Source: Petrachloros mirabilis ULC683
Lineage (GTDB): Bacteria > Cyanobacteriota > Cyanobacteriia > Thermosynechococcales > Thermosynechococcaceae
Assembly: GCF_009939295.1 (NCBI RefSeq)
Contig: NZ_WVIC01000003.1
Location: 112,781 to 176,780, forward strand
DNA length: 64,000 bases
Direction of reading: 5' to 3'
Positions 36,126 through 44,308 of the stretch are shown piece by piece. Each line of letters opens with the position of its first letter. Positions within the stretch are counted from its first letter, which is position 1. Below the pieces are notes generated by a model. That model was not told the DNA's origin, did no database searches, and was given only the letters and a program-made list of their open reading frames with translations. Position numbers and translations under genes: made by a program.

Positions 36126-38405
36126 ATGCTGAACACCTTTGGGATTCTGAGTTGGATTCAGAAACACGGAAGGGATGGCCCGTAATGTAAACGCAACCAT
36201 CGCCAGCGCGCCAAGACTGAAGATAATATCCCCCGGAATTCTCAGCCAGACAGTCCACTGCATCCAAGGACTGCCGATTACCTCAGCACTACGGGCGTAC
36301 CAGGTGCCATGATTGACCGATTGAACAAGTTGGTAGAACCCGTTGGGAATCAACCCAGTCACCAACATGGCCACCAATCCTCCGTTCAAAGACCAGAACG
36401 AGAACCGCAAGAGTTTTTCATTCCAGGCTCGATCTGGCACAATTTCGCGCAGAGCGAATAGCATCAGAGCCAAGGCCAGAGACCCATACACCCCAAACAA
36501 AGCTGAGTGAGCATGAATCGGAGTCGTGTTTAGTCCTTGGGAGTAGTAGAGAAAAATCGGCGGATTAATCAGAAACCCAAAGACCCCAGCACCGACCAGA
36601 TTCCAGAAACAGGTAGCCAGGAAAAATCGCAATGGCCAACGATAGAAGCCTTCTGCTTCCTGAGACAGACGCAAGGTTTTGACGACTTCAAAGCCAATTA
36701 GCGTCAGTGGCACCACTTCGAGGGCCGAAGCCACCGCTCCCATGGCGGCGATGAACACGGGCGTGCCCGCAAAGTAGAGATGGTGCAGGGTGCCAATCAC
36801 GCCGCTCCCAAGATACAAAATAGTAGTTAAGTAGGTGGCGCGCAAGGCGGAAGACTTTTTCAGAAAGCCTAGTTCACTGCATAGGTAGGCGATCGTCACG
36901 GTGGCAAACACCTCAAAAAATCCTTCCACCCAGAGATGCACCACCCACCAACGCCAGTATTCCGCCACGCTCAACGGGGTGTGATTGGTATACATCAACC
37001 CCGCCGAGTAGAACAGCGGGATCGTAATCGCGCTATAGAGGAAGAAATGGTTGAGTCCGGTGCGATCGGCATCGTGCTTCAGCGCAGGCTTGAGTGCCCG
37101 ATACATCAGCCACAGCCAGAACACCATTCCACCAATCAGGAGCAGTTGCCACACGCGACCTAGTTCCACATACTCGTAGCCTTGATGCCCCCACCAGAAG
37201 CTGTATTTGCCTAAAATCCCCTGAATCCCAGACCAGGAACCAGCTAAAGATCCGACCACAACCACCGTTAATGCCGTCAGTAGCCCCGCATTGCCCCAGG
37301 CTTGGCGCTTGGGTTCGTGTTGCCCGAAGCGCGGAGCGAAATAGAGTCCAGCCGCCAACCAGCAGGTGGCAATCCAAAAAATCGCCAATTGGAGGTGCCA
37401 GGTGCGCGATGCAGCATAGGGTAAGTATTGTTGCAGCGGAATGCCGTAAAAGCCATCCCCTTCGACCGCATAGTGAGCCGTGACCATGCCCATGACGATC
37501 TGGACTAAAAACAAGGCCATGGCCACGCCAAAAAAGAGGCTGGTGACTTTCTGGCTCGGCGTCGCTAGACGAATAGCTGGCCGTTGGGCCACCGTCAGCA
37601 CTTCATCAGCTTCTGATTGCGTGAGATAGATCGTGAGGAAGAGGGCGATCGCCGTAATCAGCACCACCACCGATACAATCGACCAGACCACAAACTGTCC
37701 TGGCGGTTGATTGCCAATCAACTCATCGTGGGGCCAATTAGCCGTGTAGGAAAACGGCGCATTGGGGCGATTGGCCGCAGCGGCCCAAGAGGTCCAGGCA
37801 AAAAATGCAGTGACATCATGAATTTGCTGCTCGTTTTGGAACCAGCCATCGGGAATAGAGTGAATGCGGGAACCATGGGCCAGCAGTTGTTTATAATCCT
37901 GAAAAACTTGCTGCAACCCCTGGGCTTGGGCAGCGGTCAAGACTAGCTCTCCAGTGTGCGGATCGTAACGATTCGTTTTGAATTGTTCGCTGACTTGTGC
38001 TTGCAAACTGGCCCGTTCTGGCGCGGTCAGGGCTTGCAGGTCAGCTTCGGAAAATTGCGGATTGTTCTGGGCTAGCACCCCCGCCGTGGCCAATCCCCAG
38101 CGATGCAGGACATCGGCAGTCCAATCGGGAGCCAGGTAGCTGCCATGCCCCCAAATGCTGCCAATATGCTGGCCGCCTCGTCCTAGATAGGTTTCTTGCC
38201 CATGCTGGATATCTGCTTGGGTCAGAATAATTTCCTGTTGGGGAGAACTCACGGTGACGGGGATAGGCGGCGCATTTTTCCAGATGGCTGCTCCGGCACC
38301 GATCAACACGGTAAAGGTAATGATGCATATTAAAGCCAACCAAGCGGGCAAACTGAGCCGTCTCGGTCGGCTGGGGATGGGAATATCTAAGGTTGAATCG
38401 ACCAT
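36120..38405 (-). CDS. norB: Quinol-dependent nitric oxide reductase (qNOR)
   Basis: 761 residues from ATG 38405, chosen because AGGAG lies just upstream; an in-frame ATG at 38504 would add 33 atypical residues. N-terminal helix, a large periplasmic domain (HGQETYLGRGGQHIGSIWGHG onwards) and about 12 membrane helices of the haem-copper oxidase type (HLQLAIFWIATCWLAAGLYF, VHLWVEGFFEVFATVTIAYL, HLYFAGTPVFIAAMGAV, HAHSALFGVYGSLALALML). It reduces NO to N2O with electrons from quinol in the membrane, serving detoxification. Last gene of a four-gene leftward operon. Confidence 0.93.
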   Translation of the reverse strand: MVDSTLDIPIPSRPRRLSLPAWLALICIITFTVLIGAGAAIWKNAPPIPVTVSSPQQEIILTQADIQHGQETYLGRGGQHIGSIWGHGSYLAPDWTADVLHRWGLATAGVLAQNNPQFSEADLQALTAPERASLQAQVSEQFKTNRYDPHTGELVLTAAQAQGLQQVFQDYKQLLAHGSRIHSIPDGWFQNEQQIHDVTAFFAWTSWAAAANRPNAPFSYTANWPHDELIGNQPPGQFVVWSIVSVVVLITAIALFLTIYLTQSEADEVLTVAQRPAIRLATPSQKVTSLFFGVAMALFLVQIVMGMVTAHYAVEGDGFYGIPLQQYLPYAASRTWHLQLAIFWIATCWLAAGLYFAPRFGQHEPKRQAWGNAGLLTALTVVVVGSLAGSWSGIQGILGKYSFWWGHQGYEYVELGRVWQLLLIGGMVFWLWLMYRALKPALKHDADRTGLNHFFLYSAITIPLFYSAGLMYTNHTPLSVAEYWRWWVVHLWVEGFFEVFATVTIAYLCSELGFLKKSSALRATYLTTILYLGSGVIGTLHHLYFAGTPVFIAAMGAVASALEVVPLTLIGFEVVKTLRLSQEAEGFYRWPLRFFLATCFWNLVGAGVFGFLINPPIFLYYSQGLNTTPIHAHSALFGVYGSLALALMLFALREIVPDRAWNEKLLRFSFWSLNGGLVAMLVTGLIPNGFYQLVQSVNHGTWYARSAEVIGSPWMQWTVWLRIPGDIIFSLGALAMVAFTLRAIPSVFLNPTQNPKGVQHS

Positions 38406-38457
38406 CACTGTCGCTCCTAGATTGAGTGAGGGCAAAACGTTGTCGTGTGCGGAAAAC

Positions 38458-39330
38458 TTACAAGGTGATCGGTAAATGTGCGGGAAGTACGGAAACGCAG
38501 ACAATTCCCAAAAACAAGAGGGCCGAGAAGGTCTCTAACATCGCTATAAATTTGATGGGTGCGGTGCGATACCAGTCCTGTTGCCAGACAATGAGGCCAA
38601 ATTTGAGTAGAACGACTCCCATGGCGGTGGTGGTCAGTGGGGATACAAGTCCAAACCCATACAATCCGGCTACGATCAGGGGCAAGATTGCGTGGTAAAT
38701 CCATGCCTTGGTAGCTGTCTCAGCCAACGACTGCTCATCTTTCGGAGATTTCCGCAATTTGACCGTAAAGATTGTACTGGAGAAAAATAAGGTGTTCGTG
38801 ACCCACAGCCCTAGGGCAACGGCAGAAAATTCTCCGGTGGTGACGGTATAGGCAAACGGAGCACATAAACAAACGGCGGCAAAGGTAATCAGTTCGTTCA
38901 AGATGGATTTTTGCGATCGCATCCACACTGAAATCCCATCCGTGATCAAGGCTGCGATCGCACCCAAATAAATCCCCAGAAGTGCGAATCGGGAGTGGGG
39001 ACTTCCTGTTAATGCTAGATAAAGAGCGATCGCCAAGGCTATGCCGCCATAGAACCCGCCCCAAACTAGAAACCGAAGTTTAAGACTACGCCGTTGCTTC
39101 AGTTGGAGCCTCAACGGATGTTCTGCCTGAAACCCGCAGAAAGCACCAATCAAAGCCAACGTAGTCTCCCAATTCCACTGCTGAGCGGCGGCTGCCCCCG
39201 TCAGAAAAGAGACGAGCAACACTACATAGACTCCATGCTCTGGGGAGAAGAGCGGTTGATACCAAGCTGGTCGATTGCGAGGGGATTGTTCTTCGGTGTT
39301 TTGCTTGAGGGTCGGAATAATTGAGTTCAT
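38458..39330 (-). CDS. YwiC-like membrane protein
   Basis: 290 residues with about nine hydrophobic helices. FSPEHGVYVVLLVSFLTGAA matches the PKEHGAW-type start of the YwiC family. Biochemical role unknown; such genes are seen near nitrogen-oxide metabolism genes. Its ATG overlaps the cupin stop (TGATG), and norB starts 52 bases downstream, so it is co-expressed with the NO reductase. Confidence 0.82.
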   Translation of the reverse strand: MNSIIPTLKQNTEEQSPRNRPAWYQPLFSPEHGVYVVLLVSFLTGAAAAQQWNWETTLALIGAFCGFQAEHPLRLQLKQRRSLKLRFLVWGGFYGGIALAIALYLALTGSPHSRFALLGIYLGAIAALITDGISVWMRSQKSILNELITFAAVCLCAPFAYTVTTGEFSAVALGLWVTNTLFFSSTIFTVKLRKSPKDEQSLAETATKAWIYHAILPLIVAGLYGFGLVSPLTTTAMGVVLLKFGLIVWQQDWYRTAPIKFIAMLETFSALLFLGIVCVSVLPAHLPITL

Positions 39331-39647
39331 CAGGTATGTAAGAACGCGAGATTTTCCAATGCTTGCAGCGAATGGGGGGTATGGGCAGGCATGTAAACAA
39401 ATACGCCCGGTTCCAACGCGACTTCGCGACTGTCCAGGGTGAGGATGCCTCGTCCTTCGATGACGGTCACTGTCACATTGCGGGGGGCTGTATGTTCAGC
39501 GACGTGAGTGCCTGCGCTTAAGCACACTAGACTAAATTGCCCTTGCTCGTCTTTAACCAGGGATGTTCTCGAAATGCCCGATTTGGTGTAGTTTGCCTGG
39601 TCGTGGAGCTGAATGCTTAATGGAGCTGATTGAGTATGCATTGTCAT
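39330..39647 (-). CDS. Small cupin protein
   Basis: 105 residues, single cupin barrel: LVCLSAGTHVAEHTAPRNVTVTV gives motif 1 with His residues, and VALEPGVFVYMPAHTPHSLQAL gives motif 2. Likely a metal-binding sensor or small enzyme. Second gene of the NO operon, 15 bases after the methyltransferase gene and translationally coupled to the YwiC-like gene. Cupins with this look often bind a transition metal. Confidence 0.83.
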   Translation of the reverse strand: MTMHTQSAPLSIQLHDQANYTKSGISRTSLVKDEQGQFSLVCLSAGTHVAEHTAPRNVTVTVIEGRGILTLDSREVALEPGVFVYMPAHTPHSLQALENLAFLHT

Positions 39648-39662
39648 CTGGTTTCTTCTTGA

Positions 39663-40439
39663 TTAAGTACGTGTTGCGCACAGAACGATGTAGCCCAAGT
39701 CTTGCCGATATTGGCGGAAGGCTCGGCGCATCCCTAACACTCGTTTTCGCAGGTCAGGTTGGGCGAGAATCTTGCCCAAGATCCGCACGGTATTCACCAG
39801 CCCTTCATCCTGAATCATGCGACCGATATTCAGCAGTCCTAGGGGGCCAGTTTGGTGCTGTTGAACGGCTAACCCCGTTGCGGTCAAGGCTGAAATCCAG
39901 TTTGCCTCGGATAACGGCGTAGAGTTGGCTCGAATGGTTTGCGCGAGTAGCTGATGAATCTCTTCCTCATGGGCTTGTGCCAAGAGTTCGTGGGAGAGAA
40001 ATTTGCCACCCGGTTTGAGGCGATCGCGCACTCCACTCAAAATCTTGGCCTTCCCGGCAGGAGATTGCATTGTTAGAATGGCTTCTGCCAAAACATAGTC
40101 AAAGGTGTCTGGAATGGTTTCCAGATGGAAAATATCTCCTTCAATCAGGGTGATCTGTCCTGTTAATCCGGCGGCCTCCACTTGGGCACGGGCACGCTGA
40201 ACGCTGTCAGGATTTTTCTCCACCCCAACGACATGAACGCCAAACCGCTGGGCTAGGGCGATCGCACTTTCGCCAAAGCTGGAGGCCAACTCCAGAACGG
40301 TGTCACCGGGTTTAAAATCAGCCCACTGGAACAATTGTTCGGTGGCAACTTTCCCGCCCGGTCGCAAAATCTTCTTGCCCGCTGCGGCTAAGACCTGATC
40401 CCCAGTCGCAGTCTGGACATTGAGCAAAGTGTTGGTCAT
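39663..40439 (-). CDS. SAM-dependent methyltransferase
   Basis: 258 residues, first gene of the NO operon. SAM motif I is TVLELASSFGESAIALA, acidic motif VVGVEKNPDS, then FDYVLAEAILTMQ and LKPGGKFLSHELL. The C-terminal half ends FRQYRQDLGYIVLCATRT. Substrate unknown. A GGAAGG site lies upstream of the ATG and two dyad-symmetric sequences lie in its promoter region. Confidence 0.85.
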   Translation of the reverse strand: MTNTLLNVQTATGDQVLAAAGKKILRPGGKVATEQLFQWADFKPGDTVLELASSFGESAIALAQRFGVHVVGVEKNPDSVQRARAQVEAAGLTGQITLIEGDIFHLETIPDTFDYVLAEAILTMQSPAGKAKILSGVRDRLKPGGKFLSHELLAQAHEEEIHQLLAQTIRANSTPLSEANWISALTATGLAVQQHQTGPLGLLNIGRMIQDEGLVNTVRILGKILAQPDLRKRVLGMRRAFRQYRQDLGYIVLCATRT

Positions 40440-40453
40440 GGTCTCGACCTTCC

Positions 40454-40488
40454 TGCTTGAGACTGTACTAGTTCCAGCGTCTCAAGCA
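40454..40488. promoter_or_regulatory. 10-bp inverted repeat in the leader of the NO operon
   Basis: TGCTTGAGAC (40454-40463) and GTCTCAAGCA (40479-40488) are perfect inverted repeats around a 15-base spacer, 15 bases upstream of the methyltransferase ATG. It could be a leader hairpin next to the ribosome site or a second protein-binding dyad. Confidence 0.6.
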
Positions 40489-40501
40489 TTCTGATATCGG
40501 T

Positions 40502-40519
40502 CTATGAGCTAGCTCATAG
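40502..40519. promoter_or_regulatory. 18-bp perfect palindrome, candidate Crp/Fnr operator
   Basis: CTATGAGCTAGCTCATAG is a complete palindrome 63 bases upstream of the first gene of the NO reductase operon. Its size and half-site spacing suit a dimeric Crp/Fnr-type regulator, and such a regulator (35406) ends against norB. The half-site is not the standard TTGAT or TGTGA, so specificity is inferred only. Confidence 0.6.
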
Positions 40520-40550
40520 TTGGATAAAGACGTCTCGATTCGCGCCTAAC

Positions 40551-40732
40551 GATTTGGGGGCTAGGGGGGCGATCGCAAAGATTTTGAATCTAGTAGGGGT
40601 ACATTCCCCGCCCCTTGGGGCGAAGTCTTAGAATTGCAATGCGGGGCAACGCACCGCGAGCAAATCAGTTTCGATACCCCGCTGCTTGCGGCGGGGTATT
40701 TCATTTTAAGACTTGTGTGTACACGGTAGCCC
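40551..40732. mobile_element. Right half of a composite miniature element, interrupted
   Basis: gatttgggggctaggggggc (40551-40570) up to gaatct, then aagacttgtgtgtacacggtagccc (40708-40732) correspond to the right half of the element at 9811-10046. The two pieces are separated by the hairpin element at 40590-40708. The left half is missing. Confidence 0.65.
40590..40708. mobile_element. Candidate non-autonomous IS200/IS605-like hairpin element
   Basis: About 119 bp inserted into a miniature-element half. It starts near ttccccgccccttggggcga (hairpin 1), has a gcggggcaacgcaccgc middle, and ends with hairpin 2 (taccccgctgcttgcggcgg...ggta), followed by a T-rich end. Subterminal hairpins at both ends and no target duplication or ORF are the style of TnpA-Y1-mobilised derivatives. 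Assignment is by structure only. Confidence 0.45.
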
Positions 40733-40842
40733 AGAAAGGGGTGAGGGTCTTAAGAATTTGTCGGTCAATCAAGCTATCAAACATCTAAATTGCATCTACT
40801 TTCATCACCTCAGAGGCGGTTTGAAAAGTTTCTAACGCCTTG

Positions 40843-40925
40843 CACCCGCCCCCTAAATCCCCCATTCTGGGGGACTTAAGAGTGATCAAAGCCTCTAAAA
40901 TGGGGGGTTGGGAAGCGAATGTAGA
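40843..40925. repeat. Inner hairpin copy of the composite palindromic family
   Basis: cacccgccccctaaatcccc and ccattctgggggac pair with taaaatggggggttgggaag. It is an isolated inner part of the family seen at 18801 and 55546. The remaining stretch 40926-41242 is AT-rich with no gene I can support. Confidence 0.6.
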
Positions 40926-41242
40926 GCATGGGAAGACCTTAAAGATGGCTTTTTAGTTCACATAGTGAATTTTTCTCGGCCTAGAGTAATAAAGAAGCAA
41001 TATAACCCTGGAAATATTTTATTACAAAATATTAGGGGAAGTATCTTTTTTAGAGACCTCCTTTTATAATTTTGCATGGGAACACTTAATGAATTTATGT
41101 TTCTCACCTACCCTTACGAAAATCATTATTGAACTCTGAATGAAATTTGAGTTCAACTGTATTAAAAAGCTGTCTTTAACAGAATTACAGCCAACCTGCC
41201 AGCCTGCCCAAAGTCTTTTCAGACTAGTCATTTGACTTCTGC

Positions 41243-41350
41243 TATAGCGGTTCTCACCTGAGTGAGGTACTGGGTGTGGGGGTTCCACCCCCACGCAGGG
41301 GGCACTGCCCCCTGCACCCCATGTACTCCATTGATCTGTAAACCGCTATA
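41243..41350. mobile_element. 108-bp MITE with perfect 10-bp TIRs
   Basis: TATAGCGGTT (41243-41252) and AACCGCTATA (41341-41350) are perfect inverted repeats enclosing two strong hairpins (gtgggggttccacccccac and gcagggggcactgccccctg). TA-starting TIRs of this kind are typical of Tc1/mariner-IS630-type miniature elements in cyanobacteria. It lies about 170 bases before the protease gene. Confidence 0.8.
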
Positions 41351-41516
41351 TATAGAGCAGCTAACTCTTGATGACAGCGGATAGACGAAGATCCAGTGCT
41401 GAGTTCAACTTTGCCTGCCATCGCCACATTTTGCAGTTGGGCAGAAATAATTTCACATTGTAATCAGAGAAATTTATTGGAATGCTCACCATAAAAGTCA
41501 AAAAAGAGGTAATAAT

Positions 41517-43313
41517 ATGCAGATTCAACTGCAAGAAGTCTTTACTAGCATTGATCCAAGAATACAACTGCATCTAGATCGCAGAGCTAGAGGGTTAGTA
41601 CCCCCTGCAACAGCCTCGACAGCAGAGGGGGAAATTGCCGTCATTGCCAAGATCTCTGATTTAGCAAGCTGGTTAAATCGAAGCGAAGTCTTTCCAGGAG
41701 CTAATCTGGGCAATAATCCGGATGGCACCTATATTGTTACGGCAAGAGTTCCTCTCAACCGAGTGGAAATCCTCCGGCAACTGCCTTACGTTCAGAGCCT
41801 CAAGGCTTCTCAAGTGCTCAAACCAGCCCTAAAGTCAACTATTGAAGAAGTAAAAGCTAGAGTAGATTTGCTCCCCCCCTTAGCTCAAGGGCAACAAGGA
41901 AAAGGGGTTGTCGTTGGCATCATCGATTATGGATGCGACTTCCTCCATCAAAACTTTCGTCATCCTGATGGCAGTACGCGCATTCTGGCTCTGTGGGATC
42001 AAACAGCTCTAGCTGGACCATCTAGCCATTTGGGGTATGGTCGGGTTTACACTCAAACTGAAATCAATGCAGCCTTAAGATCGGTTGATCCTTACACTAG
42101 CCTAGGCCACGACCCAGGCAGAGCAAGCCATGGGACTCATGTCATGGATATTGCTTGTGGCAATGGTGGTGGCAGCAGTGTCCCCGGTGTTGCTCCCCAA
42201 GCGGACATAATATTCGTACAAATCAGTGCTAGTGATATTCCTTGGCAGGGGGAAGATGTAGTTGGCTCTAACTTTGGAGGTTCAGTACAACTTTTAGAAG
42301 CCATTCAATTTATCTTTGAACAAGCAGGAACTCGTCCTTGCGTTATCAACATTAGCCTGGGAACAAATGGTGGCTCTCACGATGGCACCAGCCTGGTTGA
42401 GCAAGGGATTGACGCAGTTGTGACTGCTCAGCCTAATCGTGCTGTGGTCATTGCTGCCAGCAATTCCTATGAGGACGGTATTCATGCCAGTGGCAAAGTT
42501 ATCCAAGGAAACTTTATTGACGTGATCTGGCAAATTGGAGAGTTTGACTTTACCCATAACGAACTTGAAGTTTGGTATGGCAAAGATGATCAGCTCAAGT
42601 TAGAACTCATTGATCAAGATGATCACAGCATTGGTGAGGTGGATTTGGGTGCTTCTGCTCGGATTCTGAATCAGGCAAACGAACTCCTCTTCTTTGTTGC
42701 CCATCGCCAGGGAGACCCTAACAATGGAGACCATACAATTGGTATTTTTATGAATACTGAGTCTATATCTTCAAGCCTCCCCTCTCAAATTAAGCTGCGC
42801 CTCCATGGTGTCACGATCAGTGATGGCCAGATTCATGCCTGGATTGAACGAGACGACAATGGGCAGTCTAACTTTGCCCCACCCCATGACAACTCTCATA
42901 CGCTGGGGTCTATTTCCTGTGGAGAGCATAGTATAGTCGTAGGCTCATACGATGCCCACACCACTGGGCAGCCTTTGTCCTGGTTCTCTAGCGCTGGACC
43001 AACCAGGGATGGACGCCAAAAGCCAGAAATCAGTGCACCTGGGCACAATGTTTTGGCTGCCAATTCTTCAACCCGTGTTGGGGTGACCCGCATGTCTGGA
43101 ACCAGCATGGCTGCTCCCGCTGTTACAGGAGTGGTGGCTCTTATACTTGCTGAAGCTCGCAGTCTTAATCAAGATCTTACCGTTGACCAGATTCGTGACA
43201 CCTTAACAAAGACCGCTCGTGCAAATCCCCCGGATATGGTTTGGAATGATCGCTACGGGATGGGACGTGTGGACGCAAGTGCATCGGTACAGAAAGTCCG
43301 CGATCTGCCCTAG
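41517..43313 (+). CDS. Subtilisin-family (S8) serine protease
   Basis: 598 residues. Catalytic triad D137 (GIIDYGCDF), H205 (ASHGTHVMD) and S530 (GTSMAAPAVTG), with the oxyanion Asn in VIAASNS. Residues 1-100 form an N-terminal domain (TYIVTARVPLNRVEILRQLP) resembling an I9/propeptide-like fold, and about 150 residues (330-480) are inserted between the oxyanion Asn and the Ser. GYGRVYTQTEINAAL places it near Csp-like subtilases. No signal peptide is apparent. It heads a rightward cluster with a possible inhibitor, a small beta protein and a hemocyanin-like gene. Likely an endoprotease that matures a partner. Confidence 0.92.
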   Translation: MQIQLQEVFTSIDPRIQLHLDRRARGLVPPATASTAEGEIAVIAKISDLASWLNRSEVFPGANLGNNPDGTYIVTARVPLNRVEILRQLPYVQSLKASQVLKPALKSTIEEVKARVDLLPPLAQGQQGKGVVVGIIDYGCDFLHQNFRHPDGSTRILALWDQTALAGPSSHLGYGRVYTQTEINAALRSVDPYTSLGHDPGRASHGTHVMDIACGNGGGSSVPGVAPQADIIFVQISASDIPWQGEDVVGSNFGGSVQLLEAIQFIFEQAGTRPCVINISLGTNGGSHDGTSLVEQGIDAVVTAQPNRAVVIAASNSYEDGIHASGKVIQGNFIDVIWQIGEFDFTHNELEVWYGKDDQLKLELIDQDDHSIGEVDLGASARILNQANELLFFVAHRQGDPNNGDHTIGIFMNTESISSSLPSQIKLRLHGVTISDGQIHAWIERDDNGQSNFAPPHDNSHTLGSISCGEHSIVVGSYDAHTTGQPLSWFSSAGPTRDGRQKPEISAPGHNVLAANSSTRVGVTRMSGTSMAAPAVTGVVALILAEARSLNQDLTVDQIRDTLTKTARANPPDMVWNDRYGMGRVDASASVQKVRDLP

Positions 43314-43323
43314 GAGTGAGATC

Positions 43324-43689
43324 ATGCAAATATGGCATAAAGCTATACTTGTAATAGTTTCAATATTGTTCATATTTTTCTCTATTACAAAATACGCTAT
43401 GTCTTCAGATCAGCATGATAAATCTTCAAAGTATAGAGTTGAAAATGTCACTCCTAAAAACTCAAAAATGAAGTTAAACATTGAAGCTCTAAGGCAGTTA
43501 AATCAAGAGGCTTTTCTCATTGCAACTGTTAAGGTGGTCAGCGAAGGATATGTTCCCTCTGGGATTGAGATTCGTACTTGGGTCACCCCATTGATCTTTA
43601 CAGCAAATATTCCCTGGGAAATACTTGATTGCCTAGAAAGTGATTCTGCTGTTGTATCGATTGAACCAAGTTACAAATTGAGACCCTAG
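43324..43689 (+). CDS. Small anchored/secreted protein resembling the protease N-domain; possible inhibitor
   Basis: 121 residues from ATG 43324, ten bases after the protease stop. The N-terminus is hydrophobic (ILVIVSILFIFFSITKYAM), a signal or anchor. The C-terminal 60 residues (FLIATVKVVSEG, then IFTANIPWEILDCLESD, AVVSIEPSYKLRP) can be aligned with the protease N-domain (VTARVPLNRVEILRQLPYVQ, SLKASQVLKP): same strand-helix-strand spacing and L-P end. Subtilase propeptide-like proteins commonly inhibit their protease, so it may be an immunity or inhibitor protein. The similarity is modest and needs structure prediction. Confidence 0.6.
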   Translation: MQIWHKAILVIVSILFIFFSITKYAMSSDQHDKSSKYRVENVTPKNSKMKLNIEALRQLNQEAFLIATVKVVSEGYVPSGIEIRTWVTPLIFTANIPWEILDCLESDSAVVSIEPSYKLRP

Positions 43690-43751
43690 CTCAAAGATTT
43701 TCTAAGTGAACAGACTTAGTGTTCTCTCAGGAAAATTTTGAGGGGTCGTAG

Positions 43752-43779
43752 ACCCCTTCTTCAAAAGAGAAGAAGGGGT
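43752..43779. terminator. Strong 11-bp hairpin downstream of the protease pair
   Basis: accccttcttc pairs perfectly with gaagaaggggt around an AAAAGA loop. It follows the small protein gene by about 60 bases and could end its transcript, although no T-run follows and the arms resemble dispersed palindromes. Confidence 0.4.
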
Positions 43780-43858
43780 TGGGAGATGAAGGACAACTTG
43801 CAAAACTGGGATGCACTTGCTCCACCGTTGCTTGATCTCTAGTTAAGGGTGAAAAATA

Positions 43859-44257
43859 ATGATGAGTCCATTCACAGGCCAGTGGTCATATCGGAGTTTT
43901 ATTAACAATCCAGATCTCTCTGTTGAATTCAACGAATTGCAATTTGGCCTAGGGAATTTAGTGCTTGAAGCGCCACAATTCGGAGAAGTTGCTGGAACTC
44001 TGGGGGGAGAGGGTTGGTCCCTCGACCTCAAAGGATGGTCAAGCTATGGTAGTCCTTTTGAAATTAGGTTCCAGGGCAATGGAGTCATTGGTGGAGAGCA
44101 GTGGGTCTATGACTACCATGGTTTTCTGGCTCCTAAATGGCCCAATGGCAATGCTCAAAGAGCAGCCATACTAGGCACTATTGTGAGAACTATTCCCCAC
44201 TCTAATGGGCAAGCAGAAGCTGGATTTGTTGCCTCTTGGATTGCAGTGAAAAGCTGA
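43859..44257 (+). CDS. Small beta-rich protein of unknown function
   Basis: 132 residues starting MMSPFTGQWSYRSFINNP. Alternating hydrophobic strands (LSVEFNELQFGLGNLVLE, GEVAGTLGG, WSLDLKGWSS) and WPNGNAQRAAILGTIVRT suggest a small beta barrel or sandwich. I recall similar proteins near type-3 copper (tyrosinase-like) genes but cannot verify this here. It lies 258 bases before the hemocyanin-like gene in the same direction and may be a partner or copper-site helper; unproven. Confidence 0.7.
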   Translation: MMSPFTGQWSYRSFINNPDLSVEFNELQFGLGNLVLEAPQFGEVAGTLGGEGWSLDLKGWSSYGSPFEIRFQGNGVIGGEQWVYDYHGFLAPKWPNGNAQRAAILGTIVRTIPHSNGQAEAGFVASWIAVKS

Positions 44258-44308
44258 TATTGGCTCTTTTGTCTATTGGAGAGGCCGTCTGAAAAGCCTC
44301 ATTCATTC

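Noticed and set aside
38405..38504. Longer N-terminus for the NO reductase
   Set aside because: The 33 extra residues lack family resemblance and ATG 38405 has a proper AGGAG site.
41064..41294. 76-codon minus-strand ORF in the 40.5-41.5 kb gap
   Set aside because: Runs from AT-rich sequence into the MITE; no start signal or recognisable composition.
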